Shown here in pieces: positions 55,550 to 63,557 of a stretch of 64,000 nt of DNA. This DNA comes from Aliishimia ponticola (GTDB lineage Bacteria > Pseudomonadota > Alphaproteobacteria > Rhodobacterales > Rhodobacteraceae). The notes beneath the pieces are model-generated. The model saw only the letters and a list, made by a program, of their open reading frames with translations. It searched no databases and was not told the DNA's origin. The stretch is from positions 1 through 64,000 of the forward strand of contig NZ_SRKY01000004.1 in the NCBI RefSeq assembly GCF_004803475.1. The letters run 5' to 3'. The position numbers and the translations under genes are program-made. Every line of letters begins with the position of its first letter. Position 1 is the first letter of the stretch.

Positions 55550-56398
55550 TTACTCGTCGCGCAGCAGCAGGATCAGCGCGAGGATCGTCAAGCCGATCCC
55601 GGCGAATACGAGCGCCGGTGGTGCGCCACGGCCCAGCGCGAATTCCCATCCGATGACCCAGCTTGGCGTCAGGTAGGTATAGGCCATGACCTTTGCCGCG
55701 GGCAGGCGCAGCGTGGCGAACTGCAACAGCACGAACGTCGCCGAACTTGCGAAGACGGCGATATAGATCAGGGTGATCCAGACGATGGCAGGCAGGTTTG
55801 ACCATTGCGTCGCGCGAATATCGTTCCAGCCATATATCGTCAGCACGACCCCGCCCGCGAACAGCATCCCGAAGGTAAAGACAACTGCGGTCTCGCCCCG
55901 GTTCAGCTTGCGCACCATCGGCGTATAGATCGCATGCGCGACGCACCCGACGAAATAGATGACCTCGCCCCGCCCAACCTCAAGCGCCATCAGCGCCGTA
56001 AGGTCAGCGCGGAAGATCACCCAAAGCGCCCCCGCCGCGCCGACAGCAAGGGCCAGCGCCATACGCGGTGTTGTGATCTGCCGAAGCAGCAACCAGCCAA
56101 AAACGCCCGACATGATCGGCGTCAGGGTAAAAACGGCGGCAGCGCTGATCGCGGGCGCTGTCTTGAGCCCTTCGAACATCAGGACGAAATAGCTCGCGAA
56201 CAGCGCGCCAAGCACGACATAACGCCAAGGTGCCTGCAAGGCGGCGCGCGTCATCCCGCCGGTCATCCAGACCGCCACGCCGATCACCCCGGTCGCGATC
56301 CAGAACCGCGCCGCATTTATCGCGGCCGGGGCGATTTCATTGGCGGCCATGGTGCCAAGGGAAAATGATCCGGCAACAAGCGCCGAGAAAAGCAGCAT
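55550..56398 (-). CDS. EamA/DMT-family transporter
   Basis: 282 residues from the ATG at 56398. GTG at 56404 is an alternative, and the open frame runs to 56533 inside the LysR gene. Ten hydrophobic helices in two repeats, with AAAVFTLTPIMSGVFGWLLLRQI and ASSATFVLLQFATLRLPAAKVMAYTYL, in pieces, matching the EamA pattern. It begins 27 bp after the LysR stop on the same strand and may be co-transcribed with it. Substrate unknown. Confidence 0.87.
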   Translation of the reverse strand: MLLFSALVAGSFSLGTMAANEIAPAAINAARFWIATGVIGVAVWMTGGMTRAALQAPWRYVVLGALFASYFVLMFEGLKTAPAISAAAVFTLTPIMSGVFGWLLLRQITTPRMALALAVGAAGALWVIFRADLTALMALEVGRGEVIYFVGCVAHAIYTPMVRKLNRGETAVVFTFGMLFAGGVVLTIYGWNDIRATQWSNLPAIVWITLIYIAVFASSATFVLLQFATLRLPAAKVMAYTYLTPSWVIGWEFALGRGAPPALVFAGIGLTILALILLLRDE

Positions 56399-56424
56399 CG
56401 CCACATGGCCCTGCGCGGACGGGC

Positions 56425-57303
56425 TTAGATGTCCCAGCTTTTTGCCTCGGTCTTCAGATGTGTCAGGAACGCCTGCACCTTGGTGGTCCGGTGCAGATCG
56501 ACATGAGTGACAAGCCAGAGCGGGCCGGACCAATCCTCACGGCTGGGAATGATCTCGACCAAGTCGGGATTCTCGCGGCCCAAGACGATGGGCAAGAAGC
56601 CAATACCGGATCCCGCGCGCACCGCCAGTTCCATTGCCCAGGGATCGCCCGATCGGAACTTGATCGCCTCTTCAGGCACTTTGGAACGTAGCCACGTGTT
56701 ATAGGGCGCGCGACTATCCTTGCGATCATGCGCGACGAAGCGGTGGTTCGGCAGATCGTCTTCGCCCTTCGGCATTCCATATGTGTCGATGTACTTTCGC
56801 GCGGCAAACATCCCCACCCGCTGACGGAAAAACGGCTGCACCACATTGTCGGGCTGCTCGGGCGCATTGCCCGCGCGGATCGCCACATGCGCTTCGCCAT
56901 ATTCCAGCCGGAACACACGCTCCCCCGTCAGATAGCGGATCACCACATCGGGATATAGGGCCTGGAAGCTTTGCAGGATCGGGGCGACCATCGGCGCAAG
57001 GGACACAAGGGAGGTCACGACCAATTCGCCGGACACACCCTCCCCCTGGCCTTTGATCCGCCCCACCAATTGCGAGAACTGCTCATCCGTGGTTTGCGCG
57101 ACCCGCAGCAAATCCTGCCCGGCCTCGGTCGCGGTGTAGCCACGGGCATGACGCTGGAACAGCTTGACGCCAAGCCGCCCCTCAAGCGCGTCGATATGAC
57201 GGATCACCGTTGCATGGTGGACCCCCAGCACCTCGGCGGCGCCGCTTACCGTGCCCAGACGCGCCACTTGAAAAGCGGTGCGAATTTCGTCCCAGTTGTC
57301 CAT
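56425..57303 (-). CDS. LysR-family transcriptional regulator
   Basis: 292 residues from the ATG at 57303; the longer open frame to 57366 is a leader. The HTH is near the N-terminus (NWDEIRTAFQVARLGTVSGAAEVLGVHHATVIRHIDALEGRLG). The rest has the usual substrate-binding domain length. It is divergent from azoR, and an inverted repeat in the shared region (57323-57337) is a likely operator. It probably controls azoR and perhaps itself. Confidence 0.92.
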   Translation of the reverse strand: MDNWDEIRTAFQVARLGTVSGAAEVLGVHHATVIRHIDALEGRLGVKLFQRHARGYTATEAGQDLLRVAQTTDEQFSQLVGRIKGQGEGVSGELVVTSLVSLAPMVAPILQSFQALYPDVVIRYLTGERVFRLEYGEAHVAIRAGNAPEQPDNVVQPFFRQRVGMFAARKYIDTYGMPKGEDDLPNHRFVAHDRKDSRAPYNTWLRSKVPEEAIKFRSGDPWAMELAVRAGSGIGFLPIVLGRENPDLVEIIPSREDWSGPLWLVTHVDLHRTTKVQAFLTHLKTEAKSWDI

Positions 57304-57322
57304 CCCAGCCCTGTGCAAATTC

Positions 57323-57337
57323 CAACACTTATTGTTG
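57323..57337. promoter_or_regulatory. Inverted repeat in the LysR/azoR intergenic region
   Basis: CAACA-CTTAT-TGTTG is a perfect 15-bp inverted repeat located 20 bp before the LysR start, in the divergent region with azoR. A second motif TTGC (57349-57352) and GCAA (57363-57366) flank a 10-base spacer. Both are consistent with LysR-type binding. Confidence 0.45.
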
Positions 57338-57404
57338 ATCTGACCGAATTGCGTTCGATTTTGCAAGGGGCCATCTGGCCCGTATCACACCAGCGGAGAC
57401 AGAT

Positions 57405-57977
57405 ATGACCCTTCTTCACATCGACAGCTCAGCGCGCCGCGCCGATTCGACAACCCGCCGCCTGACAGCACAAGTCGTTACCCGCCTTGGGGGCGCCGCC
57501 CTGCGCAGGGATCTCGCAGACGCCTTGCCGCAACTGACCGAGGCTTGGGTGGGCGCGAACCTGACCCGCGCCGACGAACGGGATGCACTTCAGGCGGATG
57601 TCCTTGCCCTGTCCGATACTCTGATCGCAGAGTTACAGGCCGCCGATACTGTCGTGATTGGTGTCCCAATGTATAATTTCGGCATTCCCGCCAGCCTCAA
57701 GGCGTGGATTGATCTGGTCGCGCGCGCCGGGGTGACGTTTCGCTATTCCGAGGCGGGGCCAGAAGGGCTTTTGACCGGCAAACGCGCGATCCTTGTCATT
57801 GCGACAGGCGGAACTCCGGTCGGGTCGAACGTTGACTTCGCGACCGGGTACATGCGCCACGTGCTCGGGTTCCTGGGGATTACCGACGTGACCGTGATAC
57901 AGGCCGATCAGATGGCAATGGCCCCGCAAAAGTCACTGGCACAGGCGGAAGCCCAGATCGCCGCGCTGGCGGCTTGA
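57405..57977 (+). CDS. azoR: FMN-dependent NADH-azoreductase
   Basis: 190 residues. The flavodoxin-like fold opens TLLHIDSSARRADSTTR, followed by VVIGVPMYNFGIPASLKAWID and FRYSEAGPEGLL, characteristic of AzoR. It uses NADH to reduce azo or quinone compounds with FMN; quinone detoxification is the likely natural role. It is divergent from a LysR gene. A terminator follows at 57994. Confidence 0.92.
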   Translation: MTLLHIDSSARRADSTTRRLTAQVVTRLGGAALRRDLADALPQLTEAWVGANLTRADERDALQADVLALSDTLIAELQAADTVVIGVPMYNFGIPASLKAWIDLVARAGVTFRYSEAGPEGLLTGKRAILVIATGGTPVGSNVDFATGYMRHVLGFLGITDVTVIQADQMAMAPQKSLAQAEAQIAALAA

Positions 57978-57993
57978 CGCCCCCGAAAACGAA

Positions 57994-58025
57994 AAAGCCG
58001 CCCGGATTTGCACCCGGACGGCTTT
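57994..58025. terminator. Bidirectional terminator after azoR
   Basis: AAAGCCG (57994-58000) and CGGCTTT (58019-58025) form a stem extended by inner CCGG pairs, with A and T tracts at the two sides. It should serve both azoR and the convergent small secreted protein gene. Confidence 0.85.
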
Positions 58026-58050
58026 GAATTGTCGGCGCAAGCCCTGAAGA

Positions 58051-58272
58051 TCAGGTGCCGCTTGCGCTGGAGCTGTCCGAAGATGCAGCAGCGACTGTGA
58101 CCAGCGCGAGCGCAGCCACGAGGCCAACACTGGCACCAACACCCAGACCGCCAGCCAGAAGGCCGGAACCCTGAGTCGAAACGACAGGCTTGGAAGCCGG
58201 TGTTTTTGCTTCTTCAGCAAATGCCGGAGCGGCAAGTGCCAGCGCAGCAACGGTCGCAAGAGCGTATTTCAT
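58051..58272 (-). CDS. Small exported or membrane protein of unknown function
   Basis: 73 residues. Residues 1-19 form a signal peptide (MKYALATVAALALAAPAFA). After a short charged segment there is a Gly-rich hydrophobic helix (LLAGGLGVGASVGLVAALALVTVAA) and a Ser-rich end (SSDSSSASGT). The Gly spacing resembles a glycine zipper that packs in the membrane. GAGAG-type ribosome-binding sequence precedes the ATG at 58272. A palindrome lies 16 bp upstream. No recognised family. Confidence 0.75.
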   Translation of the reverse strand: MKYALATVAALALAAPAFAEEAKTPASKPVVSTQGSGLLAGGLGVGASVGLVAALALVTVAAASSDSSSASGT

Positions 58273-58620
58273 GTCTCTCTCCTATAGCAGGACATGTCCT
58301 GAGTAATGCGTATACCTTTAGGATATGTCAATCGGAACGAGTGGTTTTGCTCGTAACTTCGCCGGTACAGCGTGACTTTTTCGCAGCGATCCGCCGGTGA
58401 CGCCAACATGCCCCTGATCAGCCCGGACTTGACTCGACGCCCCTTGCGCCGTATTTCGCCCCCGTTCCGGAGACTCCCATATTCTCCGGTCCCTTGCCTT
58501 GCGCAGGGATCGCCCCCCACCAGCGAGTATCGCCCGTGGGGGCGCTTGACGTTTGGGATCACGCCGCTTCGTGCTTAAGTGCGGGGCATCAATGTCAACC
58601 GGCGCAGGAGGCCGCGGCAC
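58273..58620. promoter_or_regulatory. Intergenic region between the small secreted protein and ffh
   Basis: 348 bp without a supported gene. CAGGACATGTCCTG at 58288-58301 is a perfect 14-bp palindrome 16 bp ahead of the small protein start. A related half site (AGGATATGTC) lies at about 58320-58329. A GGAGA...TCTCC hairpin is at about 58480-58497. I saw no 4.5S RNA core. An open frame of 68 codons (58372-58578) has no ribosome-binding site and an Arg/Pro-rich product, so I do not call it. Confidence 0.4.
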
Positions 58621-60117
58621 ATGTTTGAAAATCTGTCCGAACGCCTGTCTGGCGTCTTCGACCGTCTGACCAAGCAAGGCGCTCTGAGCGAGGATGACGT
58701 CAAAACCGCGCTGCGCGAGGTCCGCGTGGCCCTGCTGGAAGCTGATGTATCGCTGCCCGTCGCCCGCGATTTCATCAAGCGCGTGCAAGATCAGGCCACG
58801 GGTCAGGCTGTCACCAAATCGGTGACGCCCGGCCAGCAGGTGGTCAAGATCGTGCATGACGCGCTGATCGACGTGCTGCGCGGCGAAGGGGAGCCCGGCG
58901 CTCTCAAGGTCGATGCGCCGCCCGCGCCGATCCTGATGGTCGGCCTGCAAGGCGGCGGCAAGACGACAACGACTGCCAAGCTTGCGAAACGGCTCAAGGA
59001 CCGCGACGGCAAAAAGATCCTGATGGCCTCGCTCGATGTGAACCGCCCTGCGGCGATGGAACAGCTCGCCATCCTCGGCATGCAGATCGGCGTCGATACC
59101 CTGCCGATCGTCAAGGGCGAAGACCCGGTTGCCATCGCCAAACGCGCCAAGACACAAGCCAGCCTTGGCGGGTATGACGTCTACATGCTCGATACGGCGG
59201 GCCGCCTGTCCATCGACGAAGAGCTGATGGCACAGGTCGAAGCGATCCGCGACGTTGCCAATCCGCGCGAAACCCTGCTGGTGGTCGACGGCCTGACCGG
59301 CCAGGACGCTGTGCACACGGCGGAAAACTTCGACGAACGGATCGGCATCACCGGCGTCGTGCTGACCCGGATGGATGGCGATGGGCGCGGCGGCGCAGCA
59401 CTCTCCATGCGCGCGGTCACTGGCAAGCCAATCAAATTCGTCGGCCTCGGCGAAAAGATGGACGCGCTCGAAACCTTCGAGCCTGAACGCATCGCCGGCC
59501 GCATCCTGGGCATGGGCGATATCGTCAGCCTCGTGGAAAAAGCGCAGGAAACGCTCGAAGCCGAACAGGCCGAGCGGATGATGAAGCGCATGGCGAAGGG
59601 TCAGTTCAATATGAACGACCTGAAGATGCAGCTGGAACAGATGCTCAAGATGGGCGGCATGGAAGGCATGATGGGCATGATGCCCGGCATGGGCAAAATG
59701 GCCAAACAGATCGAAGAGTCCGGCTTCGACGACAAGGTTCTGAAACGCCAGATCGCCATGATCCAGTCGATGACCAAGAAAGAACGCGCCAACCCGCAGA
59801 TTCTGCAAGCCTCGCGCAAGAAACGGATCGCCGCAGGCTCCGGGATGGACGTTTCCGACCTCAATAAACTGCTCAAGATGCACCGCCAGATGGCCGACAT
59901 GATGAAAAAGCTCGGCAAGGGCAAAGGCGGCATGATGAAAAAAGCCATGCAGGCAATGATGGGCAAGGGCGGTATGCCGGACATGGCCGGCATGGACCCC
60001 AAGCAACTGGAAGCGGCAGCGAAACAAATGGGCGGCAAACTGCCCGGCGGCATGCCCGGTCTCGGCGGCGGCATGGGCCTGCCCTCCGGTCTCTCCGGCT
60101 TCGGCAAGAAGAAATAA
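58621..60117 (+). CDS. ffh: Signal recognition particle protein Ffh
   Basis: 498 residues from the ATG at 58621. The N domain precedes the GTPase G1 motif GLQGGGKTTTTAKLA, then DTAGR, TRMDGD and GLGEKMDALE. The Met-rich M domain (MLKMGGMEGMMGMMPGMGKM and later MMKKAMQAMMGKGGM) binds the RNA and signal peptides. It starts a run of genes ending in trmD. The frame is open to 58579, but the start at 58621 matches Ffh. Confidence 0.97.
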   Translation: MFENLSERLSGVFDRLTKQGALSEDDVKTALREVRVALLEADVSLPVARDFIKRVQDQATGQAVTKSVTPGQQVVKIVHDALIDVLRGEGEPGALKVDAPPAPILMVGLQGGGKTTTTAKLAKRLKDRDGKKILMASLDVNRPAAMEQLAILGMQIGVDTLPIVKGEDPVAIAKRAKTQASLGGYDVYMLDTAGRLSIDEELMAQVEAIRDVANPRETLLVVDGLTGQDAVHTAENFDERIGITGVVLTRMDGDGRGGAALSMRAVTGKPIKFVGLGEKMDALETFEPERIAGRILGMGDIVSLVEKAQETLEAEQAERMMKRMAKGQFNMNDLKMQLEQMLKMGGMEGMMGMMPGMGKMAKQIEESGFDDKVLKRQIAMIQSMTKKERANPQILQASRKKRIAAGSGMDVSDLNKLLKMHRQMADMMKKLGKGKGGMMKKAMQAMMGKGGMPDMAGMDPKQLEAAAKQMGGKLPGGMPGLGGGMGLPSGLSGFGKKK

Positions 60118-60213
60118 ACCTATGCGCGCGCTGACCTTCATTGTTCCGCAAATACTCCCGCCGGAGGCAGACCAGACCACCGCGCGCGCAAAGTGTCGGA
60201 TGGGACGCGCCGC

Positions 60214-60768
60214 ATGACGATCGCCCTGTCCAACACGCCGGCTCTGGAAACCGAACGCCTGATCCTGCGCGCGCCGCAGGCCGATGACTGGCCGCAATGG
60301 CGGGCCATGACACGGTCCGAACGGTCACGCTTCATTCGCGCCGCTGACATGACAGACGGACTGGCGTGGCGCGCGATGGGCCACATCATCGGTCATTGGG
60401 TTCTGCGCGGCTGGGGCAATTTCGTCATTACGCGCAAGGGCGATAACACCGCTCTTGGCATGACTGGCCCATGGTTCCCGCAAGGGTGGCCGGAACCGGA
60501 AATCGGCTGGTCCATCTGGTCCGCCGAGGTCGAGGGCACGGGCATCGCCTTCGAAGCGGCCCAAGCGGCGCGCGATTTCGCCTTTGGCACGCTGGGGTGG
60601 CAGACGGCCGTAAGCTACATCGTGGCCGAAAACACCCGTTCCATCGCCTTGGCTGAGCGTTTGGGCGCGCGGCTGGACCCCACGGCGGACCACCCGAAAC
60701 CGGCGCAGAAAAAAGACACCGATGAGACCGTTCTGGTCTATCGCCACCCCAAGCCGGAGGCGGCGTGA
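60214..60768 (+). CDS. GNAT-family N-acetyltransferase, copy 1
   Basis: 184 residues from the ATG at 60214. The pattern LETERLILRAPQADDW is the RimJ/RimL-type opening. The acetyl-CoA-binding region is GTGIAFEAAQAARDFAF, and AENTRSIALAERLGA is the conserved C-terminal part. It could acetylate a protein or small molecule. Its stop overlaps the start of a second GNAT gene (TGATG), and the two share an opening and layout, so they look like diverged duplicates. Confidence 0.9.
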   Translation: MTIALSNTPALETERLILRAPQADDWPQWRAMTRSERSRFIRAADMTDGLAWRAMGHIIGHWVLRGWGNFVITRKGDNTALGMTGPWFPQGWPEPEIGWSIWSAEVEGTGIAFEAAQAARDFAFGTLGWQTAVSYIVAENTRSIALAERLGARLDPTADHPKPAQKKDTDETVLVYRHPKPEAA

Positions 60769-61373
60769 TGGGCTTTGGCAATATCCCGGAACTGGAGACC
60801 AAACGGCTGCGCCTCAAAGCGCCGCAGCCCGAGGACTACCCGAATTTCAAGGCGACCTTCACGTCGTTCCGGTCGCGTTTCATGGGCGGTCCGCTGAACC
60901 CTTATGAAACCTGGATGCTCTACGCGGCCGAGATCGGCCATTGGGAAATCCGCGGGTTCGGCATGTGGATGATCCACGACAAGACGTCGGGCGAAACCTA
61001 CGGCATGGCCGGCGGCTGGCAGCCCGCCGGGTGGCCGGAACGCGAAATCGCATGGATCATCTGGCCCGATAAAGGCGGCAAAGGCTACGCGCTGGAGGCC
61101 ACGGACCGGGTTCGCCACTACTTTTATGACGATCTGGGGTGGGACAACGCGGTCAGCTATATCGACCCCAAGAACCTCGATTCGATCCGGCTCGCCGAAC
61201 GTCTGGGCTGTATCAAGGACCGGGACGCGGCGACGATTGACGGCTCTGACGCGGTCTACCGCCACCCGGCGCCGGGTCAGCTGCGCGATAGCCAGATCGC
61301 CCATGGTATCGACATGGAAATCGCGCATTACGCCGACCCGCTCTTCAAACCGAAAGGATGGGCCCTTGACTGA
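60768..61373 (+). CDS. GNAT-family N-acetyltransferase, copy 2
   Basis: 201 residues from the ATG at 60768; a GTG at 60765 is an alternative. It opens IPELETKRLRLKAPQPEDY, has GGKGYALEATDRVRHYFYDDLGW as the acetyl-CoA region and DPKNLDSIRLAERLGC near the end. RimJ/RimL-type. It resembles copy 1 in opening and C-terminal motifs. Its 3' end overlaps the chorismate mutase start. Target unknown. Confidence 0.9.
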   Translation: MGFGNIPELETKRLRLKAPQPEDYPNFKATFTSFRSRFMGGPLNPYETWMLYAAEIGHWEIRGFGMWMIHDKTSGETYGMAGGWQPAGWPEREIAWIIWPDKGGKGYALEATDRVRHYFYDDLGWDNAVSYIDPKNLDSIRLAERLGCIKDRDAATIDGSDAVYRHPAPGQLRDSQIAHGIDMEIAHYADPLFKPKGWALD

Positions 61374-61686
61374 CACATCCCCCGATCCTCAGACCGATGC
61401 GGTTGCAAAGGCGGCCCAGATTCTGGCCGACCACCGTTCCAGCATCGACCGGCTGGATGCGATCCTTGTCTATACGTTGGGCGAGCGGTTCAAACACACG
61501 CAAGCCGTGGGCAAACTCAAGGCCCAGCACGACCTTCCCCCGTCCGATCCCGACCGCGAAGCGGCTCAGATCGCACGGCTCGAAGATTTGGCGAAACGCG
61601 CGGATCTCGATCCCGAATTCGCCAAGAAGTTCCTGAACTTCATCATCGCTGAAGTCATTCAGCACCACAAAAGCCACCAGAAGTAG
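61366..61686 (+). CDS. Chorismate mutase (AroQ class)
   Basis: 106 residues from a TTG at 61366, with AAAGGATG 8 bases ahead; the frame is open upstream only inside the GNAT gene. The AroQ helical pattern is clear: RSSIDRLDAILVYTLGERFKHTQAVGKLKAQ, in pieces, with the active-site Arg, Lys and Glu positions expected. It converts chorismate to prephenate. It overlaps the preceding gene by 8 bases and is 49 bp before rpsP, with a hairpin repeat in the gap. Confidence 0.88.
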   Translation: MTDTSPDPQTDAVAKAAQILADHRSSIDRLDAILVYTLGERFKHTQAVGKLKAQHDLPPSDPDREAAQIARLEDLAKRADLDPEFAKKFLNFIIAEVIQHHKSHQK

Positions 61687-61707
61687 GGTGTGCTTCAGCG
61701 CACCCGC
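61685..61707. repeat. Short palindromic repeat before rpsP
   Basis: GGGTGTGC-TTCA-GCGCACCC (61688-61707), preceded by GTA, is an 8-bp stem with one G-U pair. It differs from the copy at 53706 at the T in the left arm. It begins at the chorismate mutase stop and ends 29 bp before the rpsP start. Confidence 0.65.
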
Positions 61708-61735
61708 CACATGAAAATCCTAGGAGACTAAAACA

Positions 61736-62146
61736 ATGGCAATGAAGATCCGACTGGCCCGCGGCGGCTCCAAGAAACGTCCTTTCTACCGCATCGTAGC
61801 GGCCGACAGCCGTATGCCCCGCGATGGCCGTTTCATCGAGAAACTGGGCACCTACAACCCGCTGCTGCCGAAAGACAGCGAAGAGCGCGTGAAAATGAAC
61901 ATGGAACGCGTTCAGTACTGGCTGGACCAAGGCGCGCAGCCGACCGACCGGATTTCCCGCATGCTCGAAGCGGCTGGCGTTCTGGCCAAGAAAGAGCGCA
62001 ACAACCCGAACAAGGGTACACCGGGCAAGAAAGCGCAAGAGCGCGCAGAAGAGAAAGCCGCAAAGGCAGCTGAAGCGGCAGAAGCTGCTGCTGCACCGGC
62101 AGAAGAGCCCGCAGCCGAGCCCGCAGAGGAAGCGGCGGCAGAATAA
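61736..62146 (+). CDS. rpsP: 30S ribosomal protein S16
   Basis: 136 residues. [25 protein letters not shown] is the S16 opening, and [15 protein letters not shown]-type segment ([15 protein letters not shown]) follows. The core of about 80 residues is followed by a Lys/Glu/Ala-rich extension (about 50 residues) that is common in alphaproteobacteria. It is a core 30S protein. It is normally followed by rimM and trmD; here bluB and a 46-residue gene come first. Confidence 0.97.
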   Translation: MAMKIRLARGGSKKRPFYRIVAADSRMPRDGRFIEKLGTYNPLLPKDSEERVKMNMERVQYWLDQGAQPTDRISRMLEAAGVLAKKERNNPNKGTPGKKAQERAEEKAAKAAEAAEAAAAPAEEPAAEPAEEAAAE

Positions 62147-62171
62147 GCCCATGGGGTCGCGTGAGGGCATG

Positions 62172-62804
62172 ATGGAGACATCGTTTTCCGAAGGTTTTCG
62201 CGACCAGCTTGAGCTTTTGATGCGATTGCGCCGGGATGTTCGGCGCTTTCGCTCTGATCCAGTAGATGAGGCAGTGCTCCAGCGCTGCCTCTCTTGCATT
62301 TCGCTTTCCCCTTCGGTCGGGCTGAGCGAGCCGTGGCGCATCATCCGCGCCGAAAGCATTGAGGCCCGCGCTGCGGCGTTGCGCAATTTCGAAGCTGCCA
62401 ACCAGGCGGCTTTGGCCGGGTATGACGGCGATCGCGCCGCGATCTATGCGGGGTTGAAACTGTCCGGGATGCGCGAAGCGCCGGTGCAGCTTGCCTTGTT
62501 CTGCGATGATGCCACCCCCAAGGGCCACGGGCTTGGCGCCACCACCATGCCCGAGATGCGACGCTACTCTGTCGTGTCAGCTGTCACGATCCTGTGGCTC
62601 GCATTGCGGGCCGAAGGGCTGGGCATGGGCTGGGTGTCGGTGTTGGACCCGGCGCAGATGTGCCGAGATTTGCAAGCGCCCGCCGACTGGGCATTGATCG
62701 GGTATTTCTGCATCGGCTGGCCGGAAGAAGAATCGCTCACCCCCGAGTTGGAGCGCGCAGGCTGGGAAGACCGCTTTGACAGTCTGACGATCGAGACACG
62801 GTAA
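62172..62804 (+). CDS. bluB: 5,6-dimethylbenzimidazole synthase
   Basis: About 210 residues. I set the start at 62172, with a GAGGG site just ahead; 62151 and 62169 are in-frame alternatives. RRDVRRFRSDPV, SPSVGLSEPWR and LRAEGLGMGWVSVLDP are family signatures. BluB cannibalises reduced FMN to make the lower ligand of cobalamin. It lies between rpsP and rimM, away from other cobalamin genes except the cobO-type gene at 7896. Call is firm; start less so. Confidence 0.92.
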   Translation: METSFSEGFRDQLELLMRLRRDVRRFRSDPVDEAVLQRCLSCISLSPSVGLSEPWRIIRAESIEARAAALRNFEAANQAALAGYDGDRAAIYAGLKLSGMREAPVQLALFCDDATPKGHGLGATTMPEMRRYSVVSAVTILWLALRAEGLGMGWVSVLDPAQMCRDLQAPADWALIGYFCIGWPEEESLTPELERAGWEDRFDSLTIETR

Positions 62805-62913
62805 CCCCAGACACGGCAAAGCCAGTCACGGCAATCGACACAGCCAGACCGCCGCGCAGCAATTTTGCGCCCCCGTCTGGACAAAGGACCAACCTCAAGG
62901 GCAGAACGCGCAT

Positions 62914-63054
62914 ATGTTTCGACTGATCCGCACCATCATCTTTGTTATCATCGCCTTTGCGGCGGGATTGCTGACTGAACGCAGTCAGGTTGCCAGCGCG
63001 TGCACGGATGCGGGCGGAGAGGTCCGTGACGGCCTATGTCGGGGGGCAGAATGA
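62914..63054 (+). CDS. 46-residue membrane peptide upstream of rimM
   Basis: ATG at 62914 gives [20 protein letters not shown], then a charged and Cys-containing tail with ACTDAGGE and DGLCRGAE. Hydrophobic residues 8-20 form one membrane helix or a signal anchor, and the two Cys suggest a disulfide outside the cytoplasm. The stop overlaps the rimM start (ATGATG), so they appear translationally coupled. Too short for standard gene finders. No recognised family. Confidence 0.65.
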   Translation: MFRLIRTIIFVIIAFAAGLLTERSQVASACTDAGGEVRDGLCRGAE

Positions 63055-63557
63055 TGCAGGATGATCGGATCGTCGTAGGGGCGATTTCCGGGGCTTACGG
63101 GGTCCGGGGCGAAGTGCGGATCAAGAGCTTTTGCGCCAATCCCGAGGATATCGAAACCTACTCGCCCCTGACTGACAGCGAAGGGCGGTCCTATGATCTG
63201 GCCATTTTGCGCCCGATCAAGAATGGGTTTTCCGCCCGCATCGCGCAGATCGCCACGAAAGAAGACGCCGACGCATTGAAAGGGGTGGAGCTTTTCGCGC
63301 TGCGCACGCAGCTTCCCGCCCTGCCCGACGATGAATTCTACCACACGGATCTGATCGGGCTTGAGGCCGTCGATACCGGCGGGGAGGCTTTGGGATCGGT
63401 GAAGGCAGTTCACAATCACGGTGCGGATGACCTGCTGGAATTGTTGCGCCCCGGAAGTTCTGCCACCGTGTTGGTGCCTTTCACGCGGGCTGTCGTTCCG
63501 ACTGTGGATCTTGAGGCGCGCCGCATCGTGATCGATCCCCCCGAGGGGCTGCTGTGA
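63054..63557 (+). CDS. rimM: Ribosome maturation factor RimM
   Basis: About 167 residues from the ATG at 63054; 63051 is also an ATG, and the upstream GGGGGG favours the second. Opening [19 protein letters not shown] is the RimM signature, followed by the PRC-barrel region ([15 protein letters not shown]). It helps 30S assembly, contacting S19. It overlaps trmD by 4 bases. The order rpsP...rimM-trmD is the usual one. Confidence 0.95.
   Translation: MQDDRIVVGAISGAYGVRGEVRIKSFCANPEDIETYSPLTDSEGRSYDLAILRPIKNGFSARIAQIATKEDADALKGVELFALRTQLPALPDDEFYHTDLIGLEAVDTGGEALGSVKAVHNHGADDLLELLRPGSSATVLVPFTRAVVPTVDLEARRIVIDPPEGLL

Noticed and set aside
58372-58578. 68-codon open frame upstream of ffh
   Set aside because: No ribosome-binding site and an Arg/Pro-rich product. 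It looks like chance in GC-rich DNA.
58318-60297. 659-codon open frame on the - strand
   Set aside because: Antisense to ffh and extends into the intergenic region. Composition is that of a shadow frame (His/Phe-rich), and Ffh has every family motif.
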